Source of the DNA: Qipengyuania vesicularis
GTDB taxonomy: Bacteria > Pseudomonadota > Alphaproteobacteria > Sphingomonadales > Sphingomonadaceae
DNA: 64,000 bases
Direction: 5' to 3'
Assembly (NCBI RefSeq): GCF_019711415.1
Contig: NZ_JAIGNJ010000004.1
Span: forward strand, 124,001 to 188,000
The notes under the pieces were generated by a model that worked only from the letters and a program-made list of their open reading frames with translations, searched no databases and was not told where the DNA came from. Both the position numbers and the translations under genes were made by a program. Positions 44,094-55,406 of the stretch are shown here, piece by piece (within the stretch, counting starts at the first letter, position 1; each line of letters begins with the position of its first letter).

Positions 44094-45125
44094 GTGACCG
44101 AACCCGTCCCTCTCCACTCGCCTGACCGCCAGCCGGAAGACCCCGATGCGGCGCTGCGGCCCAAATCGCTCGCCGAGTTCGTCGGGCAGAAGGCGGCGCG
44201 CGAAAATTTGCGCGTGTTTATCGAGGCGGCCAAGAACCGCGGTGAGGCGATGGACCATGTCTTGTTCTTCGGCCCTCCGGGCCTCGGCAAGACCACGCTG
44301 GCGCAGATCGTCTCGAAAGAACTGGGCGTCGGTTTCCGCGCCACCTCCGGCCCCGTGATCGCCAAGGCGGGCGACCTTGCCGCGCTGCTCACCAATCTCG
44401 AGCCTAATGACGTTCTCTTCATCGACGAGATCCACCGGCTCAATCCGGTGGTCGAGGAAGTGCTTTATCCTGCAATGGAAGACCGTGCGCTCGACATCAT
44501 CATCGGCGAAGGGCCGTCTGCGCGCAGCGTGCGGATCGATTTGCCGCCCTTCACGCTGGTCGGTGCCACGACGAGGCAGGGATTGCTGACCACGCCCCTG
44601 CGCGACCGGTTCGGCATTCCGGTGCGGCTCAACTTCTACACCGAGGACGAGTTGCTCAAGGTCGTCACCCGCGGGGCGGGGCTGCTCGGCATGGGCATCG
44701 ACGAGGGCGGCGCGCGCGAGATCGCCCGCCGTTCGCGCGGCACTCCGCGTGTCGCAGGCCGGTTGATGCGCCGCGTGCGCGATTTCGCCAGCGTGCTCGG
44801 TGAGGCTGTTGTGACCACCACGGTCGCGGACGAAGCGCTGACCCGGCTGGAAGTGGACAGCCTCGGCCTCGATGCGATGGACCGCCGCTATCTCACCATG
44901 ATCGCCACCACCTACAAGGGTGGCCCCGTGGGCGTGGAAACGCTCGCAGCAGGCCTCTCCGAACCGCGCGACACGGTGGAGGAGGTGATCGAGCCTTACC
45001 TGATCCAGCTTGGCCTGATCGCCCGCACGGCGCGCGGGCGCATGCTCAACGACGGGGGGTGGCAGCACCTCGGGATGCGCCCGCCGCAGACGCCACAGGG
45101 CGGGTTGTTCGAGGACGGCAAATAG
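44094..45125 (+). CDS. ruvB: Holliday junction helicase subunit RuvB
   Basis: A 343-residue AAA+ motor that drives branch migration with RuvA. Walker A is GPPGLGKTT (about residues 60-68), Walker [11 protein letters not shown], sensor 1 [20 protein letters not shown] and the C-terminal winged helix [21 protein letters not shown]. The start must be GTG 44094: an in-frame stop lies at 44076, and no ATG or clear Shine-Dalgarno is available between. This weak start directly follows a REP-like repeat, suggesting the original upstream sequence was replaced. Confidence 0.97.
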   Translation: MTEPVPLHSPDRQPEDPDAALRPKSLAEFVGQKAARENLRVFIEAAKNRGEAMDHVLFFGPPGLGKTTLAQIVSKELGVGFRATSGPVIAKAGDLAALLTNLEPNDVLFIDEIHRLNPVVEEVLYPAMEDRALDIIIGEGPSARSVRIDLPPFTLVGATTRQGLLTTPLRDRFGIPVRLNFYTEDELLKVVTRGAGLLGMGIDEGGAREIARRSRGTPRVAGRLMRRVRDFASVLGEAVVTTTVADEALTRLEVDSLGLDAMDRRYLTMIATTYKGGPVGVETLAAGLSEPRDTVEEVIEPYLIQLGLIARTARGRMLNDGGWQHLGMRPPQTPQGGLFEDGK

Positions 45126-45192
45126 GCAGACCGAAAGTCGATTTGCCAATCCGGGCGGATCGTGAGAGATTGAAAGACAGGACTACCGGGTC

Positions 45193-45213
45193 GCATCCTG
45201 CGGGGGAGGATGC
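45193..45213 (+). promoter_or_regulatory. Hairpin covering the ribosome-binding site
   Basis: GCATCCT (45193-45199) and AGGATGC (45207-45213) pair around GCGGGGG. The Shine-Dalgarno GGGGGAGGA (45202-45210) for the ATG at 45216 lies in the loop and 3' arm, so folding would block ribosome entry. Confidence 0.5.
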
Positions 45214-45215
45214 AG

Positions 45216-46043
45216 ATGCCTTACAAATACGGACATTTCTGGGTCGGCTTTGTCGTGCTGGTGACGGTGGCTGGGTTCTGGCCGAGTTATTTCCTGCTTT
45301 TCGCCACTCCCATACCCTTCGCTTTTCATGTCCATGCTTTCACATCGATGGCCTGGTTGCTCTTCCTCATCGCGCAGAGCCTCACGATCCACAATCGGCA
45401 GAACGCCTGGCACAAGGTGATGGGGCGCGCGAGCTTCGTGCTTTTTCCGCTGCTGATCGTCGGGTTCGTGTCGATCATCAACCTGTCGGCGAGCCGCTAT
45501 GCTGCCGAAGAGAACCCCTTCATCATGCAGTTGGGCCCCTCTTTCGGGATCGGGATGACCACAGCGATCGCGGCCTATCTCTACCTATTCTATCAGGCAC
45601 TCAGGCACCGGCGGAACGTGAAACTGCACGCCGGATATATGCTCGCGACGCCTGCGATCCTGTTTGAATCGCCATTCAGCCGTGCGATCGACCTCTATTT
45701 CCCCTGGATGGATTTCTTGAACAGCGAGGGGCCGCGCGATGTGCTCGACGTGATCGTGATAAGCGACGGACTTGTCCTGCTCTTTGCAGCTGCGCTCTAC
45801 CTGCGCGACAAGAAGCATGGGGCGCCCTGGCTGGCCGTGATGTTCTTTGTGGCGGCGCAGATGCTGCTGATGTGGACTGCGGAATACATCCCGGGCATGA
45901 GCGCGGCCTTCGCTCTCTACGCTCAGATCCCGCCCGCCCTGGCCCTCGCTCTGGGTGCGCTTGCTGGCGCGGCCGCGGCATGGTTCGGCTGGCAGCATGG
46001 CATGCGTCCGCAGGGTAGGCAGGCGGCTGCTCAAGCCGCCTGA
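45216..46043 (+). CDS. Seven-helix membrane protein of unknown function
   Basis: A 275-residue inner-membrane protein with about seven helices, among them FWVGFVVLVTVAGFWPSYFLLF, AFTSMAWLLFLIAQSLTI, VLFPLLIVGFVSIINLSA, TTAIAAYLYLFYQAL, VIVISDGLVLLFAAALYL, AVMFFVAAQMLLMWTAEYI and ALALGALAGAAAAWF. Conserved-looking His residues (FHVHAF, NAWHKVMG, KLHAGYML) sit near membrane faces, as in haem-b or quinone-linked families such as DUF2306, but I cannot name the family. ATG 45216 is preferred over 45210, which overlaps the Shine-Dalgarno. Convergent with the 2OG oxygenase gene. Confidence 0.7.
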   Translation: MPYKYGHFWVGFVVLVTVAGFWPSYFLLFATPIPFAFHVHAFTSMAWLLFLIAQSLTIHNRQNAWHKVMGRASFVLFPLLIVGFVSIINLSASRYAAEENPFIMQLGPSFGIGMTTAIAAYLYLFYQALRHRRNVKLHAGYMLATPAILFESPFSRAIDLYFPWMDFLNSEGPRDVLDVIVISDGLVLLFAAALYLRDKKHGAPWLAVMFFVAAQMLLMWTAEYIPGMSAAFALYAQIPPALALALGALAGAAAAWFGWQHGMRPQGRQAAAQAA

Positions 46044-46056
46044 CCGGGAGCGGCGC

Positions 46057-46767
46057 TCAACGCGGGCTGCGCGTCCAGTCTTCCATTCGGTACCACTGGG
46101 TGATGACGTATTTCTGCCCCGCTTCCACCGGCAGGCCCGCGTGCCGGGTCTTGCGGTTGGAGCGGCCGTTGCGGTCCATATTGTTCCAGGCGATCAGCAG
46201 CCCCGGCTCGGGCTGGACTTGCAGGTCGAGCTCGGAAAAGTCGGTCGCCCCGCCAACCTCGACCGAATTGAGATAAACCATCGCCGACCAGGTCCGCTGT
46301 CCGCCACGACGGCGCTCGGTTTGCCAATGGTCTCTCTCGAGCCGGAAGAAGTCGCAGTGGTGGCGGTATTCCTGACCGACATCGTAGCGCTGGCCCTGTA
46401 CCGTCTCCGCCTGTCTCCGTTCGAGGCCAAGCACCGCGTCGAGCTTGGCACCCAGAGCGGCCACTTCGGGTTCGCCTGCATTGAAGAAGTGCGTCTGGCT
46501 GGTGCGCGCGCCTGTACCGGTCTTGTCGCTGAACAGCGGAGAAGGGCGCAAATTGCTCTCAATCAGATCGATCAGCCGCGTGCATTCGGCTGGTCGCAAG
46601 AAGCCCGGCATCAGGAACAGCTCTGCCTTGTCGCCGCCGCGTTCCTCTACTCCGGGAGTGGCGCGCAGCTTTGCAGCGACTTCGTCACCAATAGCGGCGA
46701 GGCGCGCTGGATCGGCCTTCTCGTCGACAGGCTGGGGGCGGAGGCGGCGGCGCAACCAGTCGAGCAT
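46057..46767 (-). CDS. 2-oxoglutarate/Fe(II)-dependent oxygenase (prolyl 4-hydroxylase-like)
   Basis: A 236-residue enzyme of the P4Hc type. The N-terminal portion leads to LFLMPGFLRPAECTRLIDLIES, the iron ligands are the HxD in YRHHCDFF and the distal His in TRHAGLPV, and the 2-oxoglutarate-binding basic residue is in GQKYVITQWYR. SAMVYLNSVEVGGATDFSELDLQVQPEPGLLIAWNN is typical of the core. The substrate, a protein or small molecule, is not predictable. It begins 18 bases after acnA on the same strand, so is probably co-transcribed. Confidence 0.88.
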   Translation of the reverse strand: MLDWLRRRLRPQPVDEKADPARLAAIGDEVAAKLRATPGVEERGGDKAELFLMPGFLRPAECTRLIDLIESNLRPSPLFSDKTGTGARTSQTHFFNAGEPEVAALGAKLDAVLGLERRQAETVQGQRYDVGQEYRHHCDFFRLERDHWQTERRRGGQRTWSAMVYLNSVEVGGATDFSELDLQVQPEPGLLIAWNNMDRNGRSNRKTRHAGLPVEAGQKYVITQWYRMEDWTRSPR

Positions 46768-46785
46768 CGCCGCCTCTTTCCCGGA

Positions 46786-49461
<2,676 letters not shown>

Positions 49462-49691
49462 GCGGGCTTTCGTCCTTTCTGTCTGGAGCCGTCACTTGGC
49501 CAATGGGCAAGGCGGCGGAATGTGCCGCGCACCTGCGCCGAACGGGCCCAAAAATCAAGGCCTACCGCCTTGGACAAAGGTCTCATCGGGAACCCGGGCC
49601 CGGCTTCAGCGGTTATTAAGGCAAAATCTGGGCATATGCGCAGCACGGCCACAAACTACCGATAGCGCGCGGCCCACATGAGGAGTTGATT

Positions 49692-49859
49692 ATGAGTGCC
49701 CTGCTGGACGCGACCGACAAGTCGCGCCGTACCCTCCGTGTCGCCGTTATTGCCGCTGCGCTGGGCGTGGCGGGATGTTTTACGGCCGCTTTCTCATTCG
49801 CCGGCGAAACTGCCCAGGCCGAAGAAACCGCTCCCGCAATTGCGAGTGTCCAGCGCTAG
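49692..49859 (+). CDS. Small membrane protein, 55 aa
   Basis: Short gene from ATG 49692 to TAG 49857-49859. AGGAG is 7 bases before the start, a strong site. The product has a basic N-terminal segment (LLDATDKSRRTLR), one hydrophobic helix (VAVIAAALGVAGCFTAAFSF) containing one Cys, and an acidic Ala-rich tail (GETAQAEETAPAIASVQR). It could be a membrane peptide or an exported one. Its stop overlaps the stop end of the convergent EamA gene by four bases. Function unknown. Confidence 0.65.
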   Translation: MSALLDATDKSRRTLRVAVIAAALGVAGCFTAAFSFAGETAQAEETAPAIASVQR

Positions 49860-50779
49860 AGCGCGCTTTGCTCGGGTCGCTTCCGGCGTGTTGCGATCCA
49901 GCACCCTACCACGATGAGCGCCGCACCGGCGACCGTGGCAATGCTCACCCCCTCTCCAAAATAGAGCCAGCCGAAGAGCGAGGCCCAGAGGAAGCCGGTA
50001 TATTCGATCGGTACAAGCTTCTGCGCTTCGGCCCGTGCATAGCCCCAAGTCAGGAACAGCGCGGCTCCAACGGCAAGCATCGCGCCTGCGCCCAGTTCCA
50101 GCCAGACTACTCCGCTTGGCCAGACCAGCAGGAACGGTGCGCCTGCCAGCAGCGTGAGGCATGCGATCCCGTTCTGGAACGTGCTGACCTCGGTCGGGCT
50201 GGCTACGAGTGCCTGTTGCCGCTGGAGGACGAGGTTCCACGCATAGAGAAGTGCCGAAAGCCCGACCAGCGCCAGACCGATGCCCGCCTCGTGAGTGAGC
50301 GCCTCGCGGCCGATACGCCCCGCCACGATGATGATTACACCGCCGAGCCCGAGGAAAGAGGCGATGATGGCTCGAGGCTTGATTTTCTCGCCAAGAAGCA
50401 ATGCGGCGAGGAACAGGGCGACCAGCGGTGCGATGAAACTGATTGCGATCGCTTCGGCGAGGGGCAGGCGGACCAGCGCGGCGAAGAAAGTCCAGCCCAT
50501 GAAGGCGACGACCACGCCCCGGATGAGGTGGATACGCAGCACCGAGCGCTTGGGCATTTGCCCACCGCCCAGCTTCCAGATCGGGGCAATGAGGGCGAAA
50601 CCCATCGCGCAGCGCAGCAGGTAGGCGCTGTATGCGCCAATCGCGATGCTGGCGCTCTTCATCACCGCATCCATGGCCGAGAACAGCGCGATGCCGACCA
50701 TCGTTGCCAGGATCGGTCTGAAGGAATGGTCGCCCGCGCTCATGGCTGCGGGCATAGGCGGCTGGAGCGGGCGCGTCAC
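49856..50779 (-). CDS. EamA/DMT-family transporter
   Basis: A 307-residue inner-membrane protein with ten helices in two EamA repeats: ILATMVGIALFSAMDAVMKSA to LAALLLGEKIKP, and GIGLALVGLSALLYAWNLVL to FLWASLFGWLYFGEG and TVAGAALIVVGCWIA. The LGEKIKPRAIIASFLGLGGV and FGEGVSIATVAGAALIVVG endings of the repeats are diagnostic. Members export amino acids or metabolites; substrate unknown. Divergent from the L,D-transpeptidase gene. Confidence 0.88.
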   Translation of the reverse strand: MTRPLQPPMPAAMSAGDHSFRPILATMVGIALFSAMDAVMKSASIAIGAYSAYLLRCAMGFALIAPIWKLGGGQMPKRSVLRIHLIRGVVVAFMGWTFFAALVRLPLAEAIAISFIAPLVALFLAALLLGEKIKPRAIIASFLGLGGVIIIVAGRIGREALTHEAGIGLALVGLSALLYAWNLVLQRQQALVASPTEVSTFQNGIACLTLLAGAPFLLVWPSGVVWLELGAGAMLAVGAALFLTWGYARAEAQKLVPIEYTGFLWASLFGWLYFGEGVSIATVAGAALIVVGCWIATRRKRPEQSAL

Positions 50780-50889
50780 CTCGGTTCAGCGGTGGGTAAG
50801 CCGGATTGTTCGAAAACGCGTGTCGATTGTATAGGAATATCGCCGCATTCCGGGGTAAGGGCCCGGAACGGCGTCATTGGTGGGCCTCG

Positions 50890-52293
50890 ATGAAGAAACT
50901 GCACATTACAACCGCTACTGCAATTTCGGCGCTGCTCTTCGCAGCTTCGGCAGGCGCACAGGATGCGCCCGAGAATATCCTGCCGGAGTCCGCAAGCGAG
51001 GCCTCACCTGCTCCTGCGCAGCCCGCGAAGGGCCAGTCGGTGGCCGAAGCCTTCGGCGACATCCAGATGCAGTCGGGCGAGGTGGTGCAGGAAGTGCCTT
51101 CGCTTGAGGGCGAATGGACGATCGCGCAGGCGGAACTGCTGCTCGCCTTCATTCCGGAGATGGCAGCAGAGGGCCTGAACCCCTCCGATTACCGCGCCGA
51201 CGAACTGGCCGCCGCGATCTCCGCAGGCGAAGGAGAAGCGCTCAATACGCTCGCCAGCGAGATCTTCGTCTGGCTGGTCGAGGACCTCCGCGATGGCCGC
51301 ACGCCGATGGATTCGCGCCGCCAGTGGTTCGTGGTCGATCCCGATGCCGACCGCATGCCGACGTGGAAACTGCTCGAGGGTGCGCTGTCGAGTGGTGATA
51401 TCTCCGGCACGCTCACCGCGCTCCATCCGGTCCACCCTGATTACGCTGCGCTGAAGGCCGAGCTTGCGACGGCGACCGATCCGGCGCGCATCAAGCTGAT
51501 CCGCGCGAATATGGACCGCTGGCGCTGGCTGCCGAAGGATCTCGGCAAGCAGTATCTCGTCACCAACGTCCCCGAATACATGCTCCGCCTGACGGTGCGT
51601 GGCCGGATTATCGACACCTATCGCGTAGTGGTCGGGAAGCCCGGTCGCACGGCGACACCGCAGCTGGCTGAAATGGTCGAGGCGGTGATCTACAACCCGA
51701 CCTGGACGGTGCCTCAATCGATCGTGGTCGGTGAAGGGCTCGGCAACAAGGTGCTCAACAACCCGCAATGGGCAGCCTCACAGGGCTACAAGGCGACCAA
51801 GGGCGCCGGCGGCTGGATCGGTGTCGTGCAGCAGCCCGGGCCGACCAACTCGCTCGGACTGATGAAGCTCGACATGCCCAACGAGCATGCGATCTTCCTC
51901 CACGACACGCCGAGCCGCCACCTGTTCAACAATGCCATGCGCGCCCTGAGCCACGGCTGCATCCGCGTCGAAGGGGCACGCGAGCTCGCCATGACAATGT
52001 CGATGCTGGGCAATGCCCAGACCAAGTCGGATATCCCGGCAATCCAGGAAGAGGTGAGCGAGATCACCCTGAGCGGCGAATACACCCGCTACGAGATGAA
52101 GAAGCAGTGGCCGGTCTACATCACCTACTTCACGATGGCATCCGACGTGGACGGCAAGATGACCACCTTCAAGGACATCTACGACCGCGACAAGCCGGTG
52201 CTCGCAGCGCTCGACGCCCCCCGCGTCTCCGACCGAGCCCGCGAAACCAGCGAGGAAGCCGTCGAGATCATCGACGACATGCAGACCAGCTGA
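50890..52293 (+). CDS. YcbB-type L,D-transpeptidase
   Basis: A 467-residue exported protein (signal peptide to about residue 22, ASAGAQD). It fits the large L,D-transpeptidase class: an N-terminal scaffold segment, a peptidoglycan-binding-like helical part (WTIAQAELLLAFIPEMAAEGLNPSDY), then the YkuD catalytic domain starting ANMDRWRWLPKDLGKQYLVTNVPEYMLRL. The active site SHGCIRV has the nucleophile at C357 and H355. It would make 3-3 cross-links in peptidoglycan or attach outer-membrane proteins. ATG 50890 begins the signal peptide; an in-frame ATG at 50806 is rejected. Confidence 0.9.
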   Translation: MKKLHITTATAISALLFAASAGAQDAPENILPESASEASPAPAQPAKGQSVAEAFGDIQMQSGEVVQEVPSLEGEWTIAQAELLLAFIPEMAAEGLNPSDYRADELAAAISAGEGEALNTLASEIFVWLVEDLRDGRTPMDSRRQWFVVDPDADRMPTWKLLEGALSSGDISGTLTALHPVHPDYAALKAELATATDPARIKLIRANMDRWRWLPKDLGKQYLVTNVPEYMLRLTVRGRIIDTYRVVVGKPGRTATPQLAEMVEAVIYNPTWTVPQSIVVGEGLGNKVLNNPQWAASQGYKATKGAGGWIGVVQQPGPTNSLGLMKLDMPNEHAIFLHDTPSRHLFNNAMRALSHGCIRVEGARELAMTMSMLGNAQTKSDIPAIQEEVSEITLSGEYTRYEMKKQWPVYITYFTMASDVDGKMTTFKDIYDRDKPVLAALDAPRVSDRARETSEEAVEIIDDMQTS

Positions 52294-52311
52294 CGGTTAC
52301 GTGAGCGCGAT

Positions 52312-53019
52312 CTAGAATACGCCCGGATTGGTCCGCTCGAACGTCCCGCCGTTGGGATTGAGCAGCAATTCGGTCTGCGCGATCGGCGGACGTTCCCGGC
52401 GGCCGTCTTCGGTCAGGCCAAGGCTCTCCGAATAAAGCAGGCGTCCCCCGCTGAGATGTAGCAGGACCTTACCGAACTGCTCGGGGCCCAGCACGAAGCA
52501 TCCGTTGGAGCGGCCAAGCTTGCCCCAGCGCTCGATATGTTCGGGCCGGGCATAGTCTGCCTTGTGCATCACGATGGCGCGCGGCATCGCGAGGTCGTTG
52601 GTCGGATCGAGCCCGTCGAGCCGGATCGACGTGCCATAGCGGCCGGTATACCAGCTCCGGGTCAGGAAGGCGCCGCGGCAGGTCGCCTCGCTACCCTCGA
52701 TATTCGAATAGCGCTTGAGCCAGCCATCGTGTTCGCTGTCCGAACCCGTGCCGTGGGTCACGTGGAAGCTCTCGACCCTCTGGTTGTCGAGATCCACGAA
52801 ATGGAACCGCTTGGCCGAGGAATGGAGGCCGAAATCGGCGATCCCGACGATATCCTTCTTCCAGATGACGTCACCTGTGCGGGCGAGCTGCTCGCGCGCG
52901 ATGGCGAAGAGCTGCGCATCGCGGCCGGCCGTTGGATTGACCTGCGCGAAAACGCGGCCCGCCAGCGTCGTGGCGGCACCGGCAGCCAGAGTGCCCTTCA
53001 GAAGATCGCGGCGCTTCAT
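52312..53019 (-). CDS. L,D-transpeptidase-like catalytic-domain protein, Tat signal
   Basis: A 235-residue exported protein with a twin-arginine signal (MKRRDLLKGTLAAGAATTLAG). The catalytic-like block is RAIVMHKADYARPE (H152) and KLGRSNGCFVL with C174, the second branch of the YkuD-like superfamily (murein L,D-transpeptidase catalytic-domain family). The pattern differs from the SHGCIR form of the neighbour. Tat export suggests folding before transport. It is convergent with the larger L,D-transpeptidase gene, 18 bases between stops, and is 4 bases from the HDAC-like gene upstream. Confidence 0.82.
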   Translation of the reverse strand: MKRRDLLKGTLAAGAATTLAGRVFAQVNPTAGRDAQLFAIAREQLARTGDVIWKKDIVGIADFGLHSSAKRFHFVDLDNQRVESFHVTHGTGSDSEHDGWLKRYSNIEGSEATCRGAFLTRSWYTGRYGTSIRLDGLDPTNDLAMPRAIVMHKADYARPEHIERWGKLGRSNGCFVLGPEQFGKVLLHLSGGRLLYSESLGLTEDGRRERPPIAQTELLLNPNGGTFERTNPGVF

Positions 53020-53023
53020 GATC

Positions 53024-53965
53024 CTATCCTATAGCATCCACATGGCTATCGAAAGCTGAACGGTCGAAATTCGCATTGGTTCGCGCGCATGTGAGCATCG
53101 AGCGGGCATGCCGTGCGCCGATTGCGGCGGGGTCGCTGCCGTAGCCACCGCCGAGTGCGCTTGCGACCGGAATTCCGCGCTTGCGAACCTGCCCGATCAC
53201 GAATGCATCGCGGCGATCGAGACCGTGGTCGGTGAGTGCGAGCCGGCCGAGGCGGTCTTCACCATGGGCATCGACGCCCGCCTGATAGAGCACGAGATCA
53301 GGAGCGAAGGAATCGAGCAAGGCCGGCAGGTGCCGGTCGAGCGCTTCCAGATAGCCATCATCATCCACCCCATCCGCCAGCGGCACGTCGAGGCTCGAGC
53401 GGGCTTTGCGGACGGGGAAATTCTTTTCGGCGTGGAGCGAGAGGGTGAAGATGTCGTCGCGCCCGGCAGTCAGGCTGGCAGTCCCGTCACCCTGATGGAC
53501 GTCGAGATCGACGATCAACACGCGGCTTGCATCGCGCTCCGCGATCAAGCGGTTGGCCGCCACGGCAAGATCGTTGAACACGCAGTAGCCTGCGCCCGTG
53601 TCAAAGAGAGCGTGGTGGCTCCCGGCAGCCGAGTTCGCGGCATAGCCATGTTGCATGGCAAGTTGCGCTGCGAGCCAGGTGCCGCCGTTGGTGTGCTGGA
53701 CGCGCTGGGAGATATGCGGCGTGACCGGGAAGCCGATACGCCGCTCTTTTTCACGCGGGACGCTCGCCGTGAAGACCTGCTCGACATAATCGGGACAATG
53801 CACCGCCTCCAGCCAGCGGCGTGGCATGGGTGGGGGCGCGTGCTCGGTCAGCGGGTAGGCACTCTCACGCAAAGCGACCATCACGGTCTGGTATTTGTCG
53901 AAGCGGAACGTCCCCCTTGTGGGGGCGGGCGCCATATAGTCTGCGTGATGGACGACGTGGAGAAT
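53024..53965 (-). CDS. Histone-deacetylase-family amidohydrolase (HDAC11-like)
   Basis: A 313-residue zinc enzyme. IGFPVTPHISQRVQHTNGGTWLAAQLAMQHGYAANSAAGSHHA with the catalytic His pair (H117-H118) and VLIVDLDVHQGDGTA with zinc ligands D155 and H157 are clear; the third ligand is the Asp of QAGVDAHGEDRLG. The pattern is of the class IV (HDAC11-like) group, which in bacteria may act on acetylpolyamines or acyl-lysines. The frame has no ATG near the true N-terminus: HVVHHADY needs a start at ATT 53965 or a shortened ATG 53935. The nearest upstream ATG (54076) would overlap the flavoprotein gene by 107 bases. The stop of the previous gene is 5 bases away. Confidence 0.8.
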   Translation of the reverse strand: MLHVVHHADYMAPAPTRGTFRFDKYQTVMVALRESAYPLTEHAPPPMPRRWLEAVHCPDYVEQVFTASVPREKERRIGFPVTPHISQRVQHTNGGTWLAAQLAMQHGYAANSAAGSHHALFDTGAGYCVFNDLAVAANRLIAERDASRVLIVDLDVHQGDGTASLTAGRDDIFTLSLHAEKNFPVRKARSSLDVPLADGVDDDGYLEALDRHLPALLDSFAPDLVLYQAGVDAHGEDRLGRLALTDHGLDRRDAFVIGQVRKRGIPVASALGGGYGSDPAAIGARHARSMLTCARTNANFDRSAFDSHVDAIG

Positions 53966-53969
53966 GGCG

Positions 53970-55388
53970 TTACCCGCGCTTTGCCTCGGCCTGCGCCACG
54001 AGTTTCTGCAGGTTCGGGATCGCTGCCATGGTCGCTGCGGGCATCGCGGCTGCGATGGCCAGCCGCTCCGGCGCATTTTCCTTGAGCCAGCGCACGGTCG
54101 GCGCGCCCGGATCGAGCCGCGATTGCGACAGGAATGCAGCGACCTTCGGATTGCTCGCCCAGAGGAAGCGGTTCATCCCCGTTCCCAGCAGAGTACCTGC
54201 GTAGCCATCGATATCGTCGACGAAGCTGACCGGCTTGCACAGCGCGTTCTTTTCCTCGTCGGTGTCGAAATTGGCTTCGACGAAGGCAGTCACGGCAGCA
54301 TTGAGGGTGACGAGCGGGACATGCAGCAATTGCAGCCTGATCGTGCCGTTCTCCCATTGCGGAGAAACCGGCTTGGGCGTGACGGCGGAGGCGGTGCAGT
54401 CGATGAAGAGCGTGTTTCCGGGCACGGCCTCTTCGCCTTCGACAAAGATCATCCTGCCCGGTTCGATCCGCTCGACGCGTCCCTTGCGCACGACATTCGT
54501 GATTGTCCGCAGCCGATCGACTTCGCCTTGCGAGATCGTCGCATAGTGGAACATCTCCGGCTCCACATCGCGGTCGATCCGCAGCATGGCCCCGTCGTTT
54601 TCCAGCTGGTGGAAGAGGCCGGACACGGTTTCGGCATTTGCCGCGGCCTTCATCAGATTGATCTGGCCGCTGACGGTGCTCTCGAAGAACTGTTCGCCCG
54701 GTTGGGTGATCTTCCGGTTGATCAACCAACTTTCACGTGGCTTCACCCAGGTGATGCGATCCGGCGCGATCCCCGCTTCCAGAAGCCACACGCCGGCATC
54801 CATCGCAGTCTTGCCCGCGCCGAGGATGACGAAGTGCTCCGGAATACTCTCCGGGTTCCGCCATAGCTCGGGCAGCTTGCCCGGAACCTCGACCCGCACT
54901 CCATCCGCCACTTCGAACTTGCGCGTGTGAGTGGTGGGGACCGACGTGGCGAAATAGGTCGTATCGACCAGCTTTCGCTTCACTGAAACCTCTGTCTCTT
55001 CCCCCGACAGCACGTTGCGAAAGCGATTGTCGCCGACATACTCGCAATTCGGAAAATAGCGGACGCGCCCGGTCGGCAGCAGGTGGTCGCGCATGACCGA
55101 TTGGAAATAGGCGACCACTTCTGGTCCGCTTGCCTGCTCGAAGAAGCCCTTGTTAGGACCGCTCTCATCGATCCGGTCGGTGCCGAGTGGCACACCCTCG
55201 ACGCCGTAAAGCGCGCTCGGCTGGTGCAGCGCGACAAAGGAATAGGCATCGTTCCAGTGTCCGCCCGGCGAAGAATGCTTGTCAACCATGACCACATCGC
55301 AGTCCGGGTCTTGTGCCAGCAGCGTGTCGACAAAGGACAGGGCGGTCGCACCTGCGCCAATGACCAGATAGTCGGTTTCGAGGGTCAT
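53970..55388 (-). CDS. FAD/NAD(P)-binding oxidoreductase
   Basis: A 472-residue flavoprotein. The N-terminal Rossmann motif YLVIGAGATALSFVDTLLA binds FAD, and SSPGGHWNDAYSFVALHQPSALYGV is reminiscent of flavin monooxygenases. A second nucleotide fold VILGAGKTAMDAGVWLLEAG (about residues 188-207) may bind NAD(P). No specific substrate motif is recognised. It lies upstream of the HDAC-like gene with only 4 bases between, so a common substrate pathway is possible, for instance on an amine. Likely cytoplasmic. Confidence 0.8.
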   Translation of the reverse strand: MTLETDYLVIGAGATALSFVDTLLAQDPDCDVVMVDKHSSPGGHWNDAYSFVALHQPSALYGVEGVPLGTDRIDESGPNKGFFEQASGPEVVAYFQSVMRDHLLPTGRVRYFPNCEYVGDNRFRNVLSGEETEVSVKRKLVDTTYFATSVPTTHTRKFEVADGVRVEVPGKLPELWRNPESIPEHFVILGAGKTAMDAGVWLLEAGIAPDRITWVKPRESWLINRKITQPGEQFFESTVSGQINLMKAAANAETVSGLFHQLENDGAMLRIDRDVEPEMFHYATISQGEVDRLRTITNVVRKGRVERIEPGRMIFVEGEEAVPGNTLFIDCTASAVTPKPVSPQWENGTIRLQLLHVPLVTLNAAVTAFVEANFDTDEEKNALCKPVSFVDDIDGYAGTLLGTGMNRFLWASNPKVAAFLSQSRLDPGAPTVRWLKENAPERLAIAAAMPAATMAAIPNLQKLVAQAEAKRG

Positions 55389-55406
55389 CGGCGTGTCTCC
55401 CGTGGA

